A stretch of 64,000 nucleotides of DNA from PWPS01 sp964507105 (GTDB taxonomy: Bacteria > Patescibacteriota > Minisyncoccia > Minisyncoccales > PWPS01). A program made the position numbers and the translations under genes. How positions within the stretch are numbered: position 1 is the stretch's first letter; every line of letters starts with the position of its first letter. Positions 32,818 through 41,327 of this stretch are shown in pieces. The stretch lies in assembly GCA_964507105.1 (NCBI GenBank), contig CAZDOR010000002.1:1-64000 (forward strand), read 5' to 3'. Under the pieces are notes generated by a model. It was given only the letters and a program-made list of their open reading frames with translations. It had not been told where the DNA came from and did not search any database.

Positions 32818-34152
32818 TTATCCGTCGGGAATTTCATCCAGAGGAATTATACATCTACCCGCACCCGCATCTCCCAACGTGTGTGGATGGCCGGGAACCC
32901 CGAGTCGCTCTCTTTTGACACCCGTCTCACCCTTTCTCAATCTCCTAACCCAAGCACTCATTCCTTGCATGCTGGAAGTCCAGAAAATGGCCTCTTCTTC
33001 CATTTCTACAAAATCGGATACATCTTCATAATAAAATCCGGCCAGCCGACCCTCCCATCCGGACGCTCCTCCTTCTTTAAGCATCTCTCCAACCGGACCA
33101 CCTCTCCATCCCTCTTTTTCCAAATCTTCATCACTCATCCCCAACTCTTCTTCCAGTTCTTTGTAATCTTCATCGGTGGGTAAGTCCCAAATTGTTGGAC
33201 AAAGTTCGGTTCGTGCTGCGTTTTGGTTATAAAGAGCTCCATACTCCTTATAGTTATCTTCTTCCATCGCCTCCGAGACGTCGCTTCCTTCATATCCGTA
33301 GACATAATACCGCGGATTATTGTGATGCGAATCCCAGGGCGGATAAACTTCCGGAAGATATCGCATATTTTCCGCAACCCAACAGGTATCACCCACTTCC
33401 ACGGTAGGGTATTCACTCCCGTCACGCGGATCGGTAAAATTCTGAGTTCCACATTCGGTAAAGAGTGTTCCCGTGTTAAAGCCGATAATTTCTCCGCAAT
33501 CCGTTTCTCCGTCGGATTCACCGCAAGCTCTGAAATAATAACGGGTATTTATATCCAATCCTTCCAGCCGTGCGGAAAAAGACCCCACTCCACCTTCGCC
33601 GGCATCGACCTCTCCGCCTTCCAAATTTTCCGTCTCTCCATACTCGAAATATCTGTCCACTTCCTCGTCCCCGGCATCATTTTCGACATAACCGTCCACC
33701 TCGGCATAATGATCACCCACTTCGGAAAAGCCACGGGTAGCAACTCTCAACACTTCTTCTTCTTCAAGCGGAAGAATCAGTGGCTCTCCGCTGTTTTTTA
33801 AAAATACTACACACTTGCTTTCATCTATCTCTCCACCCGGAGGTAATTCGAAATCATAATGAATTTCTTGATCCTCCATACAATCACTTCCACGAAACAT
33901 CTTGTAGCCATCCCTCTCCTCATTTCGGGTAAACTGGACGCCCCAATCACTATCCAGTTTTCCACTGATCGCATAAGATTGAGCTCTCTTTAAAATATCG
34001 AGCATTGTTTCCACCTCTTCGTTAAAGACTCTCGATTCATAAAAACCCACGGTATAAGGAACCAAAACGACACTTATAAGAATAACCAGCCCGATCACTA
34101 TCATCGTTTCAAAGAGGGTGAACCCGCATTTTCCCTTTTCGACTTTTCCCAT
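32818..34152 (-). CDS. GspH-like minor pilin with FN3-like and FISUMP domains
   Basis: Three parts in 444 residues. Residues 1-140 are a GspH/FimT-like pilin: KCG/FTLFETMIVIGLVILI with Glu +5, then MLDILKRAQSYAISGKLDSD. Residues about 145-235 form an FN3-like module (AEVDGYVENDAGDEEVDRYF, EYGETE, TRYYFRACGES). Residues 236-444 are a FISUMP domain (DPRDGSEYPTVEVGDTCWVA, ENMRYL, YGALYNQNAA, LCPTIWDLPTDEDY, IFWTSSM, AGRCI). The order pilin, spacer, surface domain suggests a tip adhesin. It is the first pilin gene after pilC. Confidence 0.86.
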   Translation of the reverse strand: MGKVEKGKCGFTLFETMIVIGLVILISVVLVPYTVGFYESRVFNEEVETMLDILKRAQSYAISGKLDSDWGVQFTRNEERDGYKMFRGSDCMEDQEIHYDFELPPGGEIDESKCVVFLKNSGEPLILPLEEEEVLRVATRGFSEVGDHYAEVDGYVENDAGDEEVDRYFEYGETENLEGGEVDAGEGGVGSFSARLEGLDINTRYYFRACGESDGETDCGEIIGFNTGTLFTECGTQNFTDPRDGSEYPTVEVGDTCWVAENMRYLPEVYPPWDSHHNNPRYYVYGYEGSDVSEAMEEDNYKEYGALYNQNAARTELCPTIWDLPTDEDYKELEEELGMSDEDLEKEGWRGGPVGEMLKEGGASGWEGRLAGFYYEDVSDFVEMEEEAIFWTSSMQGMSAWVRRLRKGETGVKRERLGVPGHPHTLGDAGAGRCIIPLDEIPDG

Positions 34153-34162
34153 TTTTTATTCT

Positions 34163-35209
34163 TTAAAACTCGTGAGTTACTTCGTAAACGGGGAGAATTA
34201 TTGCAAAAGCAAGAAAAGCAACCATAACACCCAAAAAGATAAGTATTACCGGCTCCAAAACTACCGGAAGTTTCTCGGTTTTTCTGGAAACCCGGGTACT
34301 GAAAAAATCGGCCAAATAACTGAAGCCTTCTTCGTAAGATCCGGTCTCTTCACCGGTTAGCACCACGGAAACGAAAACGCTGGGAAACAAATTGGGGTAA
34401 TCGGAAAGCGCTTCTCCCAAGCTGACTCCCTTTTGAGTTCTTATTTTTATTTTTTCCATCGCCTCTCTGTATCTGATGTTGGTCACCGACTGAGAAACAA
34501 TTTCGAGAGAGTCGGTTATCGGTAATCCGCTGGCAAAAAGAGTGCTTATCAGCTGAGCGATGACGGTAAGTTGATATTCTTTTACAAGTCCCTTGGCTAT
34601 CGGCATTCTCAGCTGAACAGAGTGCCAGAGCTTTTTTATCGGTTCAACTTTCAAAAGTAGCCAGACCGCCACTCCGAAAGCGGCCAATCCTCCGAAAACA
34701 AAAAGTCCACTTTCCTGCATAGTTTCCGAAATTCCCAGAAGCATTCGAGTAGTGATGTGTAGCTCAACATCCAAGCTGTTAAAAACGGAAACCAAATCGG
34801 GCAAAATAAAGATGGAGAGTCCGGCGGCCAATAAAACCGCAAAACCCAAAATTAATTTCGGGTAAAGAGTAGCCGAACTGATATCTTCTTTAAGTTTACT
34901 GCTTCTTTCCAACCAGCTGCCTAAATTTTCAAGATTTTCTTCCAGGGTTCCCGATTCTTCACCGGCTCGAATAAAACTGACGAATATTCTTCCGAAGTAA
35001 GGATTCTCGTCAAATATTTCATAAAGTGAAGTTCCTTTTTCAACCTTTTCCTGGGCCTTCTCCAGGGTTTGGGTAAGAGCCGGAACTCTGGATTGCTCAG
35101 CTAAAAGCTCAAAAGACTCATTAATCGGCTTACCACTTTTAATCAGAAGAGATAGATTTTTAACCAAATCCACTTTCTCCTGAGTGTTTATTTTTTTGAA
35201 TACGGCCAT
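34163..35209 (-). CDS. pilC: Type IV pilus inner-membrane platform protein PilC
   Basis: PilC/GspF of 348 residues with two repeated GspF domains (residues about 15-135 and 218-340). Hallmarks are SLLIKSGKPINESFELL and TLFASGLPITDSLEIV in matching places, FVSFIRAGEESGTLEENLEN and VVLTGEETGSYEEGFSYL, and three transmembrane helices near residues 120-145, 170-190 and 320-343. It couples the PilB motor to pilin insertion. It is full length. It lies 5 bases after a receiver gene and 10 before the first minor pilin gene. Confidence 0.95.
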   Translation of the reverse strand: MAVFKKINTQEKVDLVKNLSLLIKSGKPINESFELLAEQSRVPALTQTLEKAQEKVEKGTSLYEIFDENPYFGRIFVSFIRAGEESGTLEENLENLGSWLERSSKLKEDISSATLYPKLILGFAVLLAAGLSIFILPDLVSVFNSLDVELHITTRMLLGISETMQESGLFVFGGLAAFGVAVWLLLKVEPIKKLWHSVQLRMPIAKGLVKEYQLTVIAQLISTLFASGLPITDSLEIVSQSVTNIRYREAMEKIKIRTQKGVSLGEALSDYPNLFPSVFVSVVLTGEETGSYEEGFSYLADFFSTRVSRKTEKLPVVLEPVILIFLGVMVAFLAFAIILPVYEVTHEF

Positions 35210-35213
35210 GGAG

Positions 35214-35594
35214 TTAAGCGATTATTTTGTCTTCTACCCCCAAAAGCTCTCTCATCTTTTCGACCACTTGGGAAAAAGAATCCTCTTCTTTTACAAAATA
35301 GCCCTCAGCAACCCGGTTGCCTTCTTTTCTGTCCACTTCTTGATTGAGGGTAGTCAGAATTATAAAAGGAATTCCGGAAAGTTCTTTGATTTTTTTGGTT
35401 TCTTTTATCAATTTAAAACCGTCCTTGAAGGGGATCAGAATTTCGGTAACCACCAAGTCCGGCTTTTCCTCTTTTATCTTTTTGAAGGCTTCTTCACCGT
35501 CTCTGGCAGAAATAAACTCTATCTTCTCTCCGAGCTTTTTTTTATACAATTTTATGTAAAAATCGTCCTTGTCTACGAATAATATTTTTTTCAT
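35214..35594 (-). CDS. Receiver-domain protein with Glu at the phosphoacceptor site
   Basis: A lone CheY-like domain, 126 residues: acidic pocket D10/D11 (FVDKDD), PDLVVTEILIPFKDG where the phosphorylated Asp is replaced by Glu51, the Thr in ILTTLN, and Lys102 in YFVKEED. All other receiver landmarks are kept, so the fold should be intact. Asp to Glu changes often mimic the phosphorylated state. It lies between pilB and pilC (5 and 10 bases), so it probably acts as a fixed structural or regulatory partner of the pilus motor. No histidine kinase is seen in the window. Confidence 0.85.
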   Translation of the reverse strand: MKKILFVDKDDFYIKLYKKKLGEKIEFISARDGEEAFKKIKEEKPDLVVTEILIPFKDGFKLIKETKKIKELSGIPFIILTTLNQEVDRKEGNRVAEGYFVKEEDSFSQVVEKMRELLGVEDKIIA

Positions 35595-35604
35595 AATTTT
35601 TTGA

Positions 35605-37305
35605 TTAAGCTTTTGCCGCCTTACTTATCTCCTCCAAGGTAGTTTCTCCCATCAGGGCTTTCATTACTCCGTCTTGAACCATGGTCGTCATACCTTCTTT
35701 CATCGCCTGCTTTTTAATCAAGTCCGAAGTTTTTTTATTACTAACCAAGGATTTTATTTTTTCCGATATTTCCAAAACCTCAAAAATAGCCGTACGACCG
35801 GAATATCCGCTTCCTTCACAAACTTTACAGCCATTACCTTTGTAAAATCTTATCTTCGACAAGTCCTCTTCACCGGAAATCTTTTTTACGGTTTCCGGAA
35901 GCCCCTCTACTTCGGAAAGCAATTCCAGCTCTTCATCGGATAAGAAATGACTTCGCTTACACTTATTGCAGATCGTTCTAACCAACCTCTGGGCAATAAT
36001 CACATTTACGGAAGAAGAAACAAGAAAAGGTTCGGCATTCATCTCCAAAAATCTGGGGAAAGTGGTGGCCGCATCGTTGGCATGCATGGTAGTTAAAACC
36101 AGATGACCGGTCATGGCTGAATTTAAGGCCATATCAACCGTTTCTTCATCCCTTATCTCACCGACCATAATTACATCCGGATCCTGGCGAACTATCGCCC
36201 TAAGACCTTCCAGAAAGGTCACCCCCTTTTCCGGATTGACTTGGGTTTGTTGAACACCTTCCACATTATATTCGGTCGGATCCTCGACCGTCATTATATT
36301 AACTTCGGGATTGGATAACATCTGTAATACGGAATAGAGAGTGGTACTCTTACCCGACCCGGTCGGACCGACCACCACTATCATGCCATACGGTTTTCTC
36401 GCCGCCTTTTTCACCCTTTTCAGGTCTTTATCCAACAAGCCGAGCTCATCTATTGAAAAGCGGTTACCTTCTTGCATTAAGAGTCTCATAACTATATTTT
36501 CCCCCTCGGTGGTCGGCATTACCGAGACCCTCATATCTATTTTCCCTCCATTGGTTAATTCGAACTCAAAACGTCCATCTTGAGTGGCTTCTTTCTCATC
36601 AGTTCTCAACCGAGCCATTATTTTTAATCTGGATGTAATTCGATCATGTAGTTTTTTCGGATACTCGGCAACCTTGTGTAAAATACCATCAACCCGAAAT
36701 CGTATTATTCCCGAATCGGATTGGGGTTCTATGTGTATATCCGAAGCGGTATTACTTTCCGCATAATCAACTATGGAATTAACGAACTGAACCACACTTT
36801 CCTCAGCCCCTTCACCTTTTTTCTTTCTCATCTTTTCTATCAATTCAGTAAGTCTGGTGGAAAGATTTCCCTTGTATTTTTTCAGAGCCTGCTCCATATC
36901 AAAAGGAGTGGCATAATGGACATTGACTTTCTTGCTCGCCTTCTGCTCCAAGGTTTTTAAAAAAGTATAATTTCCCGGATCGGAAGTAGCCACTTTTATC
37001 TCTTCGGAATTTTCATCGAAAACTATCGCTTTTTGGCTTTGAGCTACAACTTCCGGAATGTAATTAAGCATTTTACCGCTTATCTCATCTATATTCTGTT
37101 TTTTAAGATTAATATAATCATACCCGGATTCATCGGCTATTATTCTCCCCAAGTTTTCATCCTTTATCAACCCCTTTTTAACCAGCGCCTCCTCTATGGT
37201 GGATTCGTCCAATCGGGAAATTCTCAAGGCCTCTTCGAATCCTTCCGCGGAAACGTGCCTCGGCTCAACCAATATTCTTTTTAATTTTTCTTCTGATAAA
37301 AACAT
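35605..37305 (-). CDS. pilB: Type IV pilus assembly ATPase PilB
   Basis: Hexameric motor that drives pilus extension. The 566-residue protein has the N-terminal GspE/MshEN domain, then Walker A VVGPTGSGKSTTLYSVL, the Asp box (SDIHIEPQSDSGIIRFRVDG), Walker B DPDVIMVGEIRDEETVD, the His box TMHANDAATT, and the zinc-binding four-Cys element (TICNKCK ... GNGCKVCEGSGYSGR). All catalytic motifs are present. No retraction ATPase PilT, prepilin peptidase PilD or secretin PilQ is seen in the window. Absence of a secretin fits a cell without an outer membrane. Confidence 0.96.
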   Translation of the reverse strand: MFLSEEKLKRILVEPRHVSAEGFEEALRISRLDESTIEEALVKKGLIKDENLGRIIADESGYDYINLKKQNIDEISGKMLNYIPEVVAQSQKAIVFDENSEEIKVATSDPGNYTFLKTLEQKASKKVNVHYATPFDMEQALKKYKGNLSTRLTELIEKMRKKKGEGAEESVVQFVNSIVDYAESNTASDIHIEPQSDSGIIRFRVDGILHKVAEYPKKLHDRITSRLKIMARLRTDEKEATQDGRFEFELTNGGKIDMRVSVMPTTEGENIVMRLLMQEGNRFSIDELGLLDKDLKRVKKAARKPYGMIVVVGPTGSGKSTTLYSVLQMLSNPEVNIMTVEDPTEYNVEGVQQTQVNPEKGVTFLEGLRAIVRQDPDVIMVGEIRDEETVDMALNSAMTGHLVLTTMHANDAATTFPRFLEMNAEPFLVSSSVNVIIAQRLVRTICNKCKRSHFLSDEELELLSEVEGLPETVKKISGEEDLSKIRFYKGNGCKVCEGSGYSGRTAIFEVLEISEKIKSLVSNKKTSDLIKKQAMKEGMTTMVQDGVMKALMGETTLEEISKAAKA

Positions 37306-37318
37306 CTATTTATAAAAA

Positions 37319-37966
37319 TTATCCACCGACCGTCCTCAAGCTTTCCATCTCCATATCTTTTTTTATGAGTGATATCTTTCTGTAACTACGAACCGTAGCG
37401 ACTACCGTAATCGGTAAGGTGGCAATCAACCCCAAAATTATAAATAAAGCAGAAACGTTAAATCCGATCAAAATCAAATATAAAATCAAGAGATCGAAGA
37501 AAAAACCTCCCGTAACTTTCCAGCTTTTCAATAAGGACTCCAGGGCCGGACCGTCACCTTGAAGTATATAAAATAAACTGTAAGAAAATCTTACAGCAAG
37601 AAAAATCCCCGGTATTACAAAAAGAAGCAGGCCCACCGACACTAAAACCGAATAAAACAGAAATCCTATCAAAAAATCGGGTAACCGATAATATCCGGAA
37701 AAAAGATGGGAAAAACTAATCGAATTTCCATCGTGTAAGTCTATCCCCATCCTCAAATAACCCATAAGAACCAAAAACCCGACCAAAAGGACGGGAATGA
37801 CGAACATAGTACCCAAAAACTCATTAACTCTCATTATTCGAGAAGTCAAATAAAGTGGAAGAACCCAAACCAAAACGGCAACGGCGCTAACCGCCATTAA
37901 TCCAACAGGATTTTCACCGAATTTCTTAAAGCCGTATTTTATTACATCTGCTTTGGAAAACTCCAT
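37319..37966 (-). CDS. Polytopic membrane protein
   Basis: A 215-residue protein with about five or six hydrophobic segments (for example AVSAVAVLVWVLPLYLTSRI, VIPVLLVGFLVLMGYLRMGI, VSALFIILGLIATLPITVVA). It has an amphipathic stretch between them and a short Lys/Arg-rich C-terminus. The pattern resembles multi-span glycerophosphodiesterase-membrane-domain-like proteins of unknown function. It lies 13 bases before pilB (in transcription order) and 5 after the desulforedoxin gene. A pilus role is possible but unsupported. Confidence 0.6.
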   Translation of the reverse strand: MEFSKADVIKYGFKKFGENPVGLMAVSAVAVLVWVLPLYLTSRIMRVNEFLGTMFVIPVLLVGFLVLMGYLRMGIDLHDGNSISFSHLFSGYYRLPDFLIGFLFYSVLVSVGLLLFVIPGIFLAVRFSYSLFYILQGDGPALESLLKSWKVTGGFFFDLLILYLILIGFNVSALFIILGLIATLPITVVATVRSYRKISLIKKDMEMESLRTVGG

Positions 37967-37971
37967 GTTGA

Positions 37972-38097
37972 CTAATTGTCATCTTCTTCCAACTTCATCG
38001 GTTCTCCACAGCAGATTAATTCACCATAGCTCCCCTCCACAACTTCAACCACGTTTCCACAAATTTCGCATTTGTATTTTTCTCCTTTTTCGGGCAT
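37972..38097 (-). CDS. Desulforedoxin-like small iron protein
   Basis: A 41-residue open frame not long enough for usual gene callers: it starts MPEKGEKYKCEICGNVVE, continues with GSYGELICCGEPMKL and ends EEDDN. Two Cys pairs (CEIC and CC) form the rubredoxin-like Fe(Cys)4 site of desulforedoxin or of the N-terminal domain of desulfoferrodoxin. The superoxide reductase domain is absent. The start has a GAAAAAGGAGAA context only inside the gene and no strong ribosome site, so translation may be coupled to the gene at 38101, 3 bases away. Role in oxidative stress or electron transfer is inferred from the family. Confidence 0.85.
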   Translation of the reverse strand: MPEKGEKYKCEICGNVVEVVEGSYGELICCGEPMKLEEDDN

Positions 38098-38100
38098 ATT

Positions 38101-38496
38101 TTATTTTTTTAAATTTATAATTTTCTTTTCGACTCTTTTTATTTCTTCTGAAATTTGATTTATTTGTTCTTTTAATTCCTCCTTTGTCTTTTTTTCTCCA
38201 AAATACTTATCTTCGATCCTGAAAAATCGGTTCTCTATTTCCGCATACTCCTCAAAAAGCTCTTCTTTTTTGGAGGAATCGACATCTTCAATTTCGATTA
38301 GTCTGTCTCCGAAAGTGACCACTCTTCTCGCCTTGCCAAGCTCGGATTCCAAGCTAATTTCTTCTTTTTTTTCCGGCTCAAGATCTTTTTTGTTTGCTTT
38401 CCGATTAAAAAGAAAAACTAAAGATATTCCGATAATTATCAAAAGAGCAATAATGGTTAGCGTTTTTTTGTCTATTTTCTTATTGAATAATATCAC
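38101..38496 (-). CDS. Membrane-anchored coiled-coil protein
   Basis: A 131-residue protein with a single N-terminal transmembrane helix (LTIIALLIIIGISLVFLF). A Lys/Glu-rich soluble part is largely helical and coiled from residue about 75 (EEYAEIENRFFRIEDKYFGE, KEQINQISEEIKRVEKK). No family is recognised. It lies after ftsX (19 bases) and before the desulforedoxin gene, and could belong to the division or pilus group. Confidence 0.55.
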   Translation of the reverse strand: MILFNKKIDKKTLTIIALLIIIGISLVFLFNRKANKKDLEPEKKEEISLESELGKARRVVTFGDRLIEIEDVDSSKKEELFEEYAEIENRFFRIEDKYFGEKKTKEELKEQINQISEEIKRVEKKIINLKK

Positions 38497-38515
38497 TTCA
38501 AAAGCTAAAAATCAA

Positions 38516-39409
38516 TTAAATTTTTAAATACTTTCCGACGGACAACAAAGAAGAAAGCAAGCTCAACCCGACTGCGGTTGAAAATTGCAAATAGAAAATA
38601 AGACTCATGTTTTCAATAATGTGATGTTCCAAATCAATACCGAAAACATTGTATCCTTGTGACATTACTCCCGCCAAACCTAATAAAACAATAAGGGAAA
38701 GTAAACCGGCAAAAAGCCCCATTATAAATCCCTGAATCAGGAAGGAGGACCTTATAAATCCGTTGGAAGCCCCTACCAATTTCATAATTCTTATCTCTTG
38801 ACTCAAACTGTAAATGGATAGTTTTATAACTCCGAAAACTATAAATACGGAAACCAGGGCAAGCACCCCACCGGCAACAAAAAGAGATCTCCTTATTCGA
38901 TCAGTTATGGCGAATATCGACTCTATCGCCCCCTTTCTTCTGTAAAAATCTATTTCATCAATACTTTCGGAATAATTACCTCTCAAATAATCAGCTATTT
39001 GCCGATAATGATCAACCCCGTCGGCACTGATTCGTAGAGATGAAAAAAACGGATTACCGACCTCGTCCAAAGCTTCCATCAAGGTCTCATCATCACCGAA
39101 GTTTTCTCTGAAATTTTCCAACGCTTCCGTCCGAGAAATATAAGAGGTCGACAGCTCGAACTCTTCTTCCAACTCTTCTCTTATGGACATAATCTCTCCT
39201 TCCGAAACGGGAGGGTTAAAATAAACACTGATATCCGCTCTCTTCTCCGCTTCCGTAACCATTTCTTCCGAAATTTCACCGGCCAAAAAAAGTGAAGTGG
39301 ACAAAAAGGAAGTAGCCATTAGGACGATAACTGCAACGAAGGAAAGCCCACTTGATCTTTTAAAATTTTTCAGGCCGAGCACTATTGATCTTTTTATTGA
39401 GATAAACAT
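38516..39409 (-). CDS. ftsX: Cell division membrane protein FtsX
   Basis: FtsX, with FtsE, forms an ABC-type complex that activates peptidoglycan hydrolases at the septum. It has 297 residues from ATG 39409: a first transmembrane helix (SFVAVIVLMATSFLSTSLFL), an extracellular domain of about 130 residues, and three C-terminal helices (LFVAGGVLALVSVFIVFGVI, SFLIQGFIMGLFAGLLSLIV, and MSLIFYLQFSTAVGLSLLSS). An upstream TTG at 39433 overlaps ftsE and is less likely. A coiled-coil transglycosylase that it might activate is encoded at 4448. Confidence 0.92.
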   Translation of the reverse strand: MFISIKRSIVLGLKNFKRSSGLSFVAVIVLMATSFLSTSLFLAGEISEEMVTEAEKRADISVYFNPPVSEGEIMSIREELEEEFELSTSYISRTEALENFRENFGDDETLMEALDEVGNPFFSSLRISADGVDHYRQIADYLRGNYSESIDEIDFYRRKGAIESIFAITDRIRRSLFVAGGVLALVSVFIVFGVIKLSIYSLSQEIRIMKLVGASNGFIRSSFLIQGFIMGLFAGLLSLIVLLGLAGVMSQGYNVFGIDLEHHIIENMSLIFYLQFSTAVGLSLLSSLLSVGKYLKI

Positions 39410-39416
39410 ATTTTTA

Positions 39417-40112
39417 TTACAATCTAAAACCACCTTCTTTTTTATCGCTTATTATCTCTTTATCCCGTAGAGTAAGTACTCTTTCTCGTAAGTAATCAAC
39501 GATATCCTTGTCGTGAGTAGCTAAAAGAACGGTGGTTCCCGTTTCATTTATCTTTTTTAATAAATCCACTATTTTTCGAGAATGATAGGGATCCAAGTCA
39601 CCGGTGGGCTCATCAGCCAAAATAACGTCGGGATCGTGAATCAGAGCTCTGGCAATAGCTGCTCTCTGTTTTTCACCGCCGGACAACTGGTCGGGAAATT
39701 GTTCCGCCTGCTGAGAAAGCCCCACCACCTCCAAAAGTTCCGGCACGTCCCGCTTAATTTCCTCCGCGGGAGCCCCGATTACTTTTAAGCCGTAAGAAAC
39801 ATTTTCATAAACGGTCCTCGAGGTGAGAAGTTTGTAATCCTGAAAGATAACCCCCATTCTTCTCCTTATTTTATAAAATTTTCTTTTCGGAATGTCGGAC
39901 AAGGAAGTTCCGTCAAAAATTATATCCCCTTCGGTAACACCCTCTTCACCAAGTAAAAGCTTGATCAGAGTTGTTTTGCCCGCACCGGAAGCTCCGACAA
40001 CGGAGACGAGCTCTCCTTTTTTCACCTGAAAAGAAACCTCATCCAAAACCACGGTTTCCGTTTTGTTTTTATATGCCGGATAAATTTTGGTAACTTGATC
40101 GAATGTTATCAT
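39417..40112 (-). CDS. ftsE: Cell division ATP-binding protein FtsE
   Basis: ABC-type ATPase partner of FtsX, 231 residues: Walker A GASGAGKTTLIKLLLGE, Q-loop VIFQDYKLL, signature LSGGEKQRAAIARALIHDPD, Walker B VILADEPTGDLDP, and H-loop LLATHDKDIVDYL. It starts 17 bases after prfB and ends 7 before ftsX, the common prfB-ftsE-ftsX order seen in many bacteria. Confidence 0.96.
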   Translation of the reverse strand: MITFDQVTKIYPAYKNKTETVVLDEVSFQVKKGELVSVVGASGAGKTTLIKLLLGEEGVTEGDIIFDGTSLSDIPKRKFYKIRRRMGVIFQDYKLLTSRTVYENVSYGLKVIGAPAEEIKRDVPELLEVVGLSQQAEQFPDQLSGGEKQRAAIARALIHDPDVILADEPTGDLDPYHSRKIVDLLKKINETGTTVLLATHDKDIVDYLRERVLTLRDKEIISDKKEGGFRL

Positions 40113-40129
40113 TTAATTTAACGACTTAT

Positions 40130-41231
40130 TTAGTCATCTTCGGAATTCAATTTTATTTGCGCCCGGATGAATTCATTCAATTCCCCCTCCAGAACGGAAT
40201 CGATATTACTCGTTTCGATTCCGGTCCTCGTATCTTTAACCAGTTTATAGGGGTGTAAAACGTAATTCCTGATTTGATTCCCCCAGCTGGCGGAAGATTC
40301 ATCTCGAACGTTTTCGAGTCTTTTTTTTCTTTGTTTTTCCTTTAATTCAAAGAGCTTCGATTTCAATATTCCCAGTGCCTCCATCTTGTTTTTTCCTTGA
40401 CTTCTTTCCGACTGGCAGGAAACGGTTATTTCCGTGGGTAAGTGTGTTATTCTAACCGCCGTCTCTCTCCTGTTTACGTGTTGCCCTCCGGGTCCGCTGG
40501 CTCTGTATGTATCTATCCTCAAATCTTCGTCTTTTAATTCGATATCGGAACCTTCACTACCCAAATCGGGTAAAACGTCGACCTTGGCGAAAGAGGTGTG
40601 TCTGACATCCTTATCGGAAAAGGGAGAGATCCTGACGAGTCTGTGGACTCCCGATTCTTTTTTCAAAAGACCGAACGCATATTCTCCGGAAACTTTGAAA
40701 TTAATATGCTTCATGCCCACCCTTCCGTCCGGACCACCGGCTTCTCCGTAAGAAACATCCGTTCGCTTTAAATCAAAATCTTTTTTCTCACAATATTTTC
40801 CATACATTCTATAGAGCATTGCCACCCAATCCTCGGCATCCCGACCACCGGCTCCGGAATGTATTTCGATCAAGGCATCTTTTTTGTCCCATTTTCCGGA
40901 CAGATAAATCATTGTCTCCCTTTCTCGAACCCGGAACTCCAAATCATCCATATCTTCTTCCAACTCTCTCTTCATTTTCTCGTCCGGATTCAACTCGGAT
41001 AATTCCTCGATCTCCTCGAGCTTATTTTTAAATGATTCTATCACACTAATTTTCTCCTTTAAAGCAGAGATTCTTTTTTTTATGGCTACCGCCTCTTCCC
41101 GGTTGTCCCACAGATTGGGATCCTGAGCTTTTTTCTCCAGCTTTTTCAATTCCTTTTTCTTACTTTTCGGGTCAAAGACAGTCCTCCAAATGGAGGATTT
41201 TATCTTTTAATTCTTCTAATTTTTCTCGCAT
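40130..41231 (-). CDS. prfB: Peptide chain release factor 2, made by programmed +1 frameshift
   Basis: RF2 releases peptides at UAA and UGA. The first reading frame starts at ATG 41231 (MREKLEELKDKILHLEDCL) and meets TGA at 41172-41174 inside CTT TGA C. Slipping +1 gives LDPKSKKKELKKLEKKAQDP and the full RF2, 366 residues in all. The frame after the shift has the RF2 tripeptide SPF (VRISPFSDKDVRHTS) and GGQ loop (SGPGGQHVNRRETAVRIT). This is the classic autoregulated prfB; it shows UGA is a stop here. tRNA-Thr(CGU) lies upstream. Confidence 0.96.
41171..41197 (-). promoter_or_regulatory. prfB +1 frameshift site with SD-like stimulator in a hairpin
   Basis: The slippery CTT TGA C occupies 41171-41177. 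Upstream, GGAGGA (41192-41197 as its pairing partner TCCTCC, 41182-41187 itself on the minus strand) forms a perfect hairpin TCCTCC-ATTT-GGAGGA. The SD-like GGAGG ends five bases before CTT, further than the three in E. coli. Pairing would mask the stimulator unless ribosomes melt it. Confidence 0.85.
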
Positions 41232-41253
41232 AAAATTGGTTTATTTTATCCTG

Positions 41254-41325
41254 AGCCGGAGGCGGGACTCGAACCCGCGACCTACTCTTTACGAGAGAGT
41301 CGCTCTTCCTCTGAGCTACTCCGGC
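41254..41325 (-). tRNA. tRNA-Thr (anticodon CGU)
   Basis: A 72-base cloverleaf on the minus strand: acceptor GCCGGAG/CTCCGGC, D arm GCTCAGAGG, anticodon loop CTCGTAA (anticodon CGT), T arm GCGGG-TTCGAGT-CCCGC. The discriminator is U and CCA is not encoded, as for the UGU tRNA at 1225. It lies between ftsB and prfB. Confidence 0.95.
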
Positions 41326-41327
41326 AA

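Noticed and set aside
40130..41149. prfB as a shorter protein starting at TTG 41149
   Set aside because: The upstream frame and the CTT TGA C site show a standard programmed frameshift.
41172..41174. UGA recoded as glycine (Gracilibacteria-type code)
   Set aside because: UGA ends apgM and pgk at family-typical lengths and RF2 is present.
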